Shown here: in pieces, positions 53,125 to 59,325 of the stretch | Numbering within the stretch: position 1 is the first letter of the stretch | How the letters are laid out: every line of letters starts with the position of its first letter | NCBI GenBank assembly: GCA_026419775.2 | Contig: JAOPGA020000568.1 | Coordinates: forward strand, 1-59,325 | Direction of reading: 5' to 3' | Origin: Acrasis kona | Taxonomy: Eukaryota > Heterolobosea > Eutetramitea > Acrasida > Acrasidae | Length of the DNA: 59,325 bases | Made by a program: the position numbers and the translations under genes | Notes under the pieces: generated by a model | Database searches by the model: none | What the model was told of the DNA's origin: nothing | The model's input: the letters and a program-made list of their open reading frames with translations, nothing else

Positions 53125-55228
53125 TCAAGAAAAACAAAAATCATTCGGAGTCGTTGCCTTTGCTGTAGTATTTATTTGTACGATTCCACTTCCTTTTTTA
53201 GATCCATAGTAATTCAAGATCATCGTGTTGTTAGTTGCGTGGTAATTTCTTGATGTACTGGCACCAGATGCAATGCAAATAAAAAACATACCATTTATAA
53301 CAGCATCAATCAAACTGCCATCAATAAAATAATTGATTGTTTGTGCTAAAACATTCCTCTTTACGTCAATAATTGTACTTTGTACAAAAGATGTATCACT
53401 GTCCACAGTTATGATCAACAAGTAATCATTATTAGGTTGTAAAGATACTTGTGCACTGGAAGTAGAGTCTGACTGGAGTTGTAGATTCTGTTGACCACTG
53501 CTTAAGAATGTCAGCATCGAGCTCATTTGATTCGTTCCAGTTTGTTGAACAAGAGTCACACCTGTGGTGGCGGCGTTAGGTAGACGGATAATTAAATGCA
53601 ACAAATGTTTGAAATCCAGATAAAGACACGGAAGGGTTGAAGCAAAGTGCCCTACTAGGATCCAATGATAAATATAATTTGGAGTCACTACCTACTGTGT
53701 AAGGAATACTCCCTGATGATCCCTGAACTCGATTGGATGCTGCATTATTGGTAACGTTGTCCATAGTCTTGCTGTTAAAGACGAAAAAGTTATCTGCTAA
53801 TCCTCGAAGATCAATCTCACAGTTTTCACCGATAAAACCTGTTTGACATTTGCATTCATTTTGGCCGATACAAAATCCACTCCCCGAGCAAACAGACGGA
53901 TCGGCCGATGCTTTCCCGTTGCAAGTAACAACAGCCTGCGTTGGAGTAGGATTGAATGTTTGATTGATTGCAGAAGTAGGACTTGGAGTTGGTAACGGAG
54001 CAGATGTCGGCGTATCTGTAGGGGTAGGAGTCGAGGTGATAGAACTTGCAGAGGTTAATGCATTTGTATAAATCGATGGTGTTGGTGTGATGATGGAAGT
54101 CAAAGTGCTTGTATCTGTAGGAGTTTGTGAAGGTGTAGGTGTTGCTGCTATAGTTTGAGCTGAAGTAGGCGTCGGTGTATCGGTTGGTGTGCTAGTAAGT
54201 GTTGGTGTCGGTGTGCTAGTAGGAGTACGAGTAGGGGTAGGAGTAGGACTTGGTGTTTTTGGGAAAATAGTATTTTTATACCAATATACATACGAATACC
54301 CTCCTACAACTACATCAAGCTTTCCATCCCCATCAATGTCTACCATCGTGGGAAACGAATAAAAAAGCATTGACATACTTTGGGAAAAAAAGTCTGAACC
54401 TTGTGCAACCACTTTTGTACCATTCAAAATTCCAACTTTTATTGTAACACCTGTAGTTTCGCTTGAATAAGAACCACACAACACCAAATCTCGCGAAACA
54501 CCATCAACTCCCGTAAGTCCAGAAACAAAAGATACCATCTTATTGGTTACGCTCAAGAGAAAATCACTAAAAGGATTTGCCGCTCCTGTAAGCTCAGTAA
54601 AGGAGGGTGATGTTGATGTTCCAGTGTTCTGGTAATATTTGACGATAGCCGGTCCCCCTACAATTATGTCATACACACCGTTCACAAGCCTTGACCCCAC
54701 ACTAAGGGTCCGATCAGCGCTACTAAGAAGGTTAATATACGCGATGAAGAATGATTACATGACAATTCCATTAAAAGGGTTGCTACTCCCAGTTCTTTCT
54801 GTAAAGACGGGCGAGGTTCTTGTACCAGTATTTACAAAGTAACGTATACTTCCGTATTTGTTTGTTACGTCTGTAATAGATGCAATGAGGACATCTATTA
54901 GGTTATCACCGTTCAAATCGATGAGATAAGGAGCTGAGTATTTATTATAAGTTCCTGAAAGCCAGTTTCGCGCCGTTAAATCGTATGCACCGGTGGAAGG
55001 ATTGTGTGACAATGTAAAAACTTTACCGTCTAGAGACCCAAGTAATCCATCTATAACTCCATCGCCATCTATATCCGCAAAAGTAATCGCCTTGTAATAG
55101 TAATCGCTACTCATTTGATACAGAGAATAAAATGTGTTTGTGTTGGCTGTTGCAAACGTGTATGTTGCTGTTGCTGCGGCAACTGACTCAATGATAAGGT
55201 AGATGAGTAGAACTTTGGTGCATAGCAT
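53125..55228 (-). CDS. Secreted FG-GAP/VCBS-repeat protein with Thr-Pro linker and EGF module
   Basis: Exon 1 (55228-54759) starts with a signal peptide (MLCTKVLLIYLIIESVAAA). A 36-bp intron (GTAATC...CTTAG) joins it in frame to 54722 onward. Three Ca-binding FG-GAP-like loops are visible: ADIDGDGVIDGLLG, IDLNGDNLIDVLIA and VDIDGDGKLDVVVGG, as in integrin-alpha propellers. A Thr-Pro stalk, an EGF-like module with six Cys (CNGKASADPSVC...CKCQTGFIGENC) and a C-terminal beta-rich, lectin-like domain follow. The frame stops at 53576 while an overlapping frame continues to 53125; removing one base near 53578-53600 joins them (FNYPST-NAATTGVTL). About 690 residues. No membrane anchor seen, so secreted or surface-associated. 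Confidence 0.75.
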
Positions 55229-55426
55229 GGTTAAACTGACAAAATTACTTTTAATTGGTCGGACTTTATTTACAAATCCGCAACTGATGTTATATTGTCA
55301 TTTTCTAGAAACCATACCCCCCAATTTCCAAAAAACACCCAATTAGTCAACAAATCTGGACATAAATAGCCATTGCAATTCAATTACATAGCAATTGCAA
55401 TGCAATTTTTTCTTTTACAATGAACA

Positions 55427-55690
55427 ATGGTCGCCAACCTCAATGTGAACTCGTGTGGGCGTGTATATGCAAACGGCACAGCTTTACCAGAAGAGGTGCA
55501 ACGTGAGATTGTATTACGTCGATTAGAGGGATTCAGCATCAATAATATATCAAAACACTTACGTATTAATAAAAAGACAACCAAGAAGTATATTCGACGT
55601 CACTTCCATGGCATTGATACGCCAAAACAAGGCCGCCCATCACACAAAACTATAAGAACAAGTGTTGATGTTGCAAATGTAATTGAGATT
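55427..55690 (+). pseudogene. Truncated transposase-type HTH (paired/Tc1-mariner-like N-terminus)
   Basis: From an ATG at 55427, about 85 codons encode a helix-turn-helix: ALPEEVQREIVLRRLEGFSI, NNISKHLRINKKTTKKYIRR, ending with the GRPSHKT hinge. This is the order of the first paired-like HTH of Tc1/mariner and IS630-type transposases and of Pax proteins. The rest of the protein is missing: the frame continues into telomere-like GGGTTT repeats and a poly-Pro-coding C tract, then stops at 55798. No DDE catalytic residues exist nearby, so this is a dead remnant. Confidence 0.65.
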
Positions 55691-55696
55691 TTAACA

Positions 55697-55737
55697 GGGT
55701 TTGGGTTTAGGGTTTGGGTTTGGGTTGACCCCGACTG
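55697..55737. repeat. Interstitial telomere-like repeat, (TTTGGG)n with one TTTAGGG
   Basis: GGGTTTGGGTTTAGGGTTTGGG and following units form about six tandem TTTGGG-type hexamers, one carrying the extra A of the TTTAGGG form. They end against GACCCC and a C-rich tract (about 55739-55760). Degenerate TTTGGG units recur at 55850-55920. The window's last bases (59317-59325) also read TTTGGGTTT. The organism's true telomere repeat is not known to me. Confidence 0.75.
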
Positions 55738-55799
55738 GGCCCCCCCTCCCCCCCCCTCCAAGTTGGCTGTGAAAGCGTTCAATTTGGACTATTATTGAG

Positions 55800-55935
55800 C
55801 GAGTTATTGGACTTTGATGCTAAAAAAACATAATTTTGAATTTTTAAAATTTGGGTTTGATACAAGGTATTTGGGTTTCAAGTTTTAAGTCATTTGGGTT
55901 TTGGGTTTCAAGTTATTTGGATTTTCAAATCTTAA
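55800..55935 (+). repeat. Degenerate TTTGGGTTT-containing AT-rich spacer
   Basis: Repeated motifs ATTTGGGTTT and GGGTTTCAAGTT appear at about 55851, 55870, 55892 and 55904, spaced 10-20 bp apart. This looks like decayed telomere-like repeat next to the cleaner block at 55697. No coding signal. Confidence 0.55.
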
Positions 55936-55984
55936 TAAACAATTTATTTAAAATAATATTGTGCTTGAATCACTGTGTTTTTTG

Positions 55985-56460
55985 ATGAAAGATGGCGCGC
56001 AGCAGCCAGGTTCCTGAGCATGGCCAAAGAGGCCTGAATCATAATATATATCAATAAAAGATGGCAGCGTAGCAGCTAGATTCCTGAGGGCACTCAAAGA
56101 NGCCTGAATCATTATATTTATTGATGGAAGATGACAGCGCAGCAGCCAGATTCCTGAAGACACTCAAGGAAGCTTGAATTACATATTTATCGATGAAAGA
56201 TGGCAGCGTAGCAGCCAGATTCCTGAGCATGGCCAAGGAGGCTTGAATTATAATATATATCGATGGAAGATGGCAGCGTAGCAGCCAAATTCCTGAGTGC
56301 CCACTGAATGATACTGAGAGGCTTGAATTAGATCATTTTTCGATAGAAGATGGCAGCGTAGCAGCCAGATTCTTGAGTGCCCACTGAGAGGCCAAAAGGA
56401 TTGAATTAAATCATTTTTTGATGGAAGATGGCAGTGAAGCAGCCAGATTTTAGAGTATTT
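55985..56460. repeat. ~70-bp tandem repeat, seven copies
   Basis: The core GATGGCAGCGTAGCAGCCAG recurs at about 55991, 56060, 56130, 56199, 56269, 56349 and 56426. Spacings are 69, 70, 69, 70, 80 and 77 bp. Each unit continues with ATTCCTGAG, a variable middle, then GGCTTGAAT and an AT-rich end. The last units diverge and are longer. One N lies at 56101. Short open frames here are repeat artefacts. Confidence 0.88.
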
Positions 56461-56627
56461 AAAAATTTAACTTTGAAACAGGTTAAAGTATAGCAAGATT
56501 TTCAAGTATTATATAGAATCAAAACAGTTAACTTCTTTAGTGCCAACTGAGAGTGCATGAATTGCATTATTTTTCTATAAAAGAGCCATGCACAACAATC
56601 AAAAGATTAAGCATATAGAAAATAGCT

Positions 56628-57295
56628 TATTTTCGAAAAATGTTGATTCTAAATTTTCCGATTTTAACAAACTGATTTTTTTACTTCAAATGTCTTCAAA
56701 ATCGCACACAGGGTACTTTATAGTGTTTCGAATACAGTTTTAAAGTCGAGATAGTCCAAGGTAGTGTTGTGGTTAACTTAGGTGCAAATGCATTTTTTCA
56801 TCACATGTCGACATTAAATTTTGAGCATATACTATGCGCGCCCTACAGGTTAGTTGTTAGACAGCATCTATCAATGTTCTTACCTCATTTTCGAAAAATG
56901 TTGATTCTGAATTTTCCGGTTTTGTCAAACTGATTTTTTTACTCCAAATGTTTCCAAAATCGCACACAGGGTGCCTTATAATGTATCGAATACAGCCTTA
57001 AAGTCGAGATAGTCCAAGGTAGTGTTGTAGTCAACTCAGGTACAGATGCATTTTTCCATCACATGTCAACATTGCACTTTGAGCAAACACTATGCGCGCT
57101 TCACAAGTTAGTTACTACACAGTACTTATCAATGCCCTTACCTTATTTTCAAAAAATGTTGATTCTGAATTTTCCGGTTTTGTCGAACTGATTTTTTTAC
57201 TTCAAATGTCTTCAAAATCGCACGCAGGGTGCCTTATAGTGTTTCGAATACAGCCTTAAAGTCGAGATAGTCCAAGGTAGTGTTGTGGTCAATCA
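56628..57295. repeat. ~258-bp tandem repeat, 2.6 copies
   Basis: The start TTTCGAAAAATGTTGATTCT (or near variant) occurs at 56631, 56888 and 57147, giving periods of 257 and 259 bp. Each unit holds ATCGCACACAGGGT, AAAGTCGAGATAGTCCAAGG and, in the first two, TATGCGCGC. The third copy breaks off after TGTTGTGGTCAA. Unrelated in sequence to the 70-bp repeat. Confidence 0.88.
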
Positions 57296-57428
57296 TTTTT
57301 GAGAATGACAAAATCAACATTCAAAAAGGGTTTGAAATGTATACATAGAATGCGCGCTCAACACTGAATACAATTTTATGTATGTTTGGTCCATGTAATG
57401 TAGGTTTAAAGGTTGTAATGTTCTAAAT

Positions 57429-57653
57429 TTAATAATAGAGGCGCTTGTTAATCGATAAAAGCGGCTTGTATCCTTGAAAGTAATTGCTGAACTGGTTTGT
57501 GCTCATTGATTCCGACCATTCTTGCCCCGTATGTTCATCAAAAGTTTGTTGATTAAAAGTTGACTGACAGATTACAAATAATGCAAAAAAAATCAGTACA
57601 AAATCAATGTTAAAACTAAATAACAGACGCAAAAATTGAGAACTCGGTCCCAT
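57429..57653 (-). CDS. Possible small secreted/membrane protein between repeat arrays
   Basis: 74 codons from an ATG at 57653. Residues 6-32 are hydrophobic (FLRLLFSFNIDFVLIFFALF) like a signal anchor; the rest is polar with Gln, Ser, Asn and Tyr. It lies in the only non-repetitive stretch of the terminal 3.3 kb. No family recognised and no promoter evidence, so it may be chance. Confidence 0.25.
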   Translation of the reverse strand: MGPSSQFLRLLFSFNIDFVLIFFALFVICQSTFNQQTFDEHTGQEWSESMSTNQFSNYFQGYKPLLSINKRLYY

Positions 57654-57776
57654 ATTTTACAGATACACTGAAAGACATGGCCCGCTTCGATATATGCATT
57701 TTCAATTTTTGTGATTTGTGTCAAATTTAAACTGGACCTACCGTAGCATGTTTCATAATATTCAGCTTCATTCTAT

Positions 57777-59110
57777 TCGATATTTTATGCTGATTCTGCC
57801 GCTAGTCTTGGTTTTGACAATGCATCATTATTGACTAAGAATGGGCTCTGATTTGAAATGATTTGAAATTGATAAAATAACTTTCAATATTATATGATTC
57901 GATTTTTTATGCTGATTGCAGCGGTGAACTCAGATTTGGGAGTGTGTCATTATTGACCAAGAATGTGTCTTGATGTGATCTGATTTGAAAATAAATTTAT
58001 TATATTTGGTCTTATATGACTCGATTTTTCTTGCTGATTATGAATATGAACTCAGATTTGACTTTGAGTTGTTTTTGATCAAGAATGTGTCATGATTTAA
58101 ATAGATTTGAATTAAATTGCAATTAATAACAACTTGTTCGGTCTCATACGAATCAATTTTTGATGCTGATTTCAACGGTGAACTCAGATTTGGAATTGCG
58201 TCATTATTGATAAAGAATGTGTCTTGATTTAAATAAATTTAGATTGAATTAAACTGAATAAAGGCTTGTTTGGTCTTATCTAAATCGATTTTTTGCGCTG
58301 ATTCCAACGCTTGTGTCAGATTCAAAATCGCATCATTATTGACAAAGAATGTGAGCTGATTGAATCTGATTCAAAACTGATTGCATAATCTTTGGTCACA
58401 TCTGACTCGATTTTTAATGCTGATTACGATGGTGAGCTTAGATTTGACATTGCGTCATTTTTGACCAAGAATGTGTCATGATTTAAAAAGATTTGAACTA
58501 AATTGACTTGAGTTACAGCTTGTTTGGTCTTATCTGAATCGATTTTTTGCGCTGATTCCGACGCTTGTATCAGATTCAAAATTGCATTATTATTGACAAA
58601 GAATGTGAGCTGATTGAATCTGATTCGAAATTGATTGCATGATCTTTAACCATACTAGACTCAATTTTTCATGCTGATCACAATGGTAAACTCAGATTTG
58701 ACATTGCATCATTTTTGACTTAGAATGTATCATAATTTAAAAAGATTTGAATTAAATTAATTTGAGTTACATCTTATTTGGTCTCATATGAATCGATTTT
58801 TTGCGCTGATTCCAACGCTTATCTCAGATTTAAAAACGCATTATTATTGACAAAGAATGTAAGCTGATTGAATCTGATTTGAAATTGATTGCATGATCTT
58901 TAACCATACTAGACTCAGTTTCTCATGCTGATCACAATGGTAATCCCAGATTTGACATTGCATCATTTTTGACTTAGAATGTATCATGATTTAAAAAGAT
59001 TTAAATTAAATTGACTTGAGTTACATCTTATTTGGTCTTATATGAATCGATTTTTTGCGTTGATTCCAGCGCTAATCTCAAAATTATAAATGCATCATTA
59101 TTGACTTAGT
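57777..59110. repeat. Satellite with 122/132-bp monomers, 254-bp higher-order unit
   Basis: The monomer start (TCGATTTTTNATGCTGATT and variants) falls at 57777, 57899, 58021, 58153, 58285, 58407, 58539, 58661, 58793, 58915 and 59047. Spacings are 122, 122, 132, 132, then a strict 122-132 alternation. From 58285 two monomer types alternate, one with GCGCTGATTCC, the other with ATGCTGAT(T/C)AC, giving three exact 254-bp dimers. A shared inner motif is TTATTGACNAAGAATGT. No coding signal. Confidence 0.92.
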
Positions 59111-59325
59111 TAATATCATTATTTTAATATTTTGAAATATATATGATTTAAAATGTTGTATAGTTACTTATAAATGCTTTTTTGTGTTAATAGATAACAT
59201 ATAATGTTATATTGTTATTAAGCTCAATAAAAGCTTCATTTTGACTATAAATTTGTTGATTTTAGAGAAAGTAATGAAAAATGGGACAATGATTGATAAA
59301 ATGATGAAAAAGTAAATTTGGGTTT
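59111..59325. other. AT-rich terminal stretch, ends in TTTGGGTTT
   Basis: The satellite dissolves into simple AT-rich DNA without open frames. The final nine bases are TTTGGGTTT, the telomere-like word seen at 55.7-55.9 kb. Too short to call a telomere. Confidence 0.4.

Noticed and set aside
55948-56236. Short minus-strand frames in the 70-bp repeat
   Set aside because: They repeat the same peptide per unit and contain an N; artefacts of the tandem repeat.
55985-56460. CRISPR array
   Set aside because: The units are contiguous and diverge gradually with no unique spacers between constant repeats; the genome is eukaryotic.

Overview
This is nuclear DNA from a compact eukaryotic genome, almost certainly a free-living unicellular protist. 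It carries about 37 protein genes or gene candidates on both strands, with gaps often under 100 bp. Introns are numerous but very small: most of those I could place are 35-44 bp with GTAAGT/GTACGT-like donors, and a few are 73-98 bp. TAA, TAG and TGA all act as stops, so the code looks standard. The gene set includes the E2F partner DP, RGS, TBC, TLDc, a VPS16 homologue, ATG12, a PCIF1-type cap methyltransferase, NHL + Pro/Thr + GPS receptors, FG-GAP/EGF surface proteins and a p24 cargo receptor. This fits an amoeboflagellate-type protist. A heterolobosean relative (Naegleria/Acrasis-like) is my best guess, but the lineage is inference only.

Layout. 0-6 kb: an unknown basic-tailed protein, a large membrane glycoprotein, an EF-hand protein and an unknown Ser-rich protein. 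6-20 kb: p24, two probable mitochondrial proteins (one an enoyl-CoA isomerase), DP, RGS, Ecdysoneless/SGT1, a multi-pass protein with a signal peptide, the tRNA-modifying GTPase MnmE, a GCK-domain protein, a UBAC2-like rhomboid/UBA protein and ATG12. 20-30 kb: a seven-exon DDB1/CPSF-A-family protein, an acidic protein, the PCIF1-like methyltransferase, several small genes, and VPS16 followed by a decayed partial copy of its own 3' end. 30-45 kb: a His-rich secreted coiled-coil protein, a TLDc/LysM (OXR1-like) protein, adenylosuccinate synthetase, a DEAD-box helicase, S-adenosylmethionine synthetase, a Gln/Ser-rich ankyrin protein, a TBC Rab-GAP and a signal-peptide-bearing dihydropyrimidinase. 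45-55 kb: a roughly 1,500-residue adhesion receptor (NHL propeller, about 1.2 kb of Thr-Pro hexamers, GPS motif, about 8 membrane spans), a tRNA-Glu with a D-loop insertion, an F-box-like protein and a secreted FG-GAP/EGF protein. 55.4-59.3 kb: a repeat-rich, gene-poor region with subtelomere/heterochromatin character. It holds a transposase-type HTH remnant running into TTTGGG telomere-like repeats and three separate tandem repeat families, the last a satellite with alternating 122- and 132-bp monomers.

Functional themes are membrane trafficking and autophagy (p24, VPS16, TBC, ATG12, UBAC2), RNA modification (PCIF1, MnmE, DEAD-box), purine/SAM/pyrimidine metabolism, and surface sensing or adhesion. 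There is no operon logic; genes are monocistronic, often in divergent or tail-to-tail pairs.

Caution: at least eight genes show a single-base frame discrepancy that no plausible intron repairs, some in homopolymer runs. The simplest reading is residual consensus error (two Ns are also present), although real decay cannot be excluded for VPS16. Protein lengths quoted for those genes assume the frame is restored.
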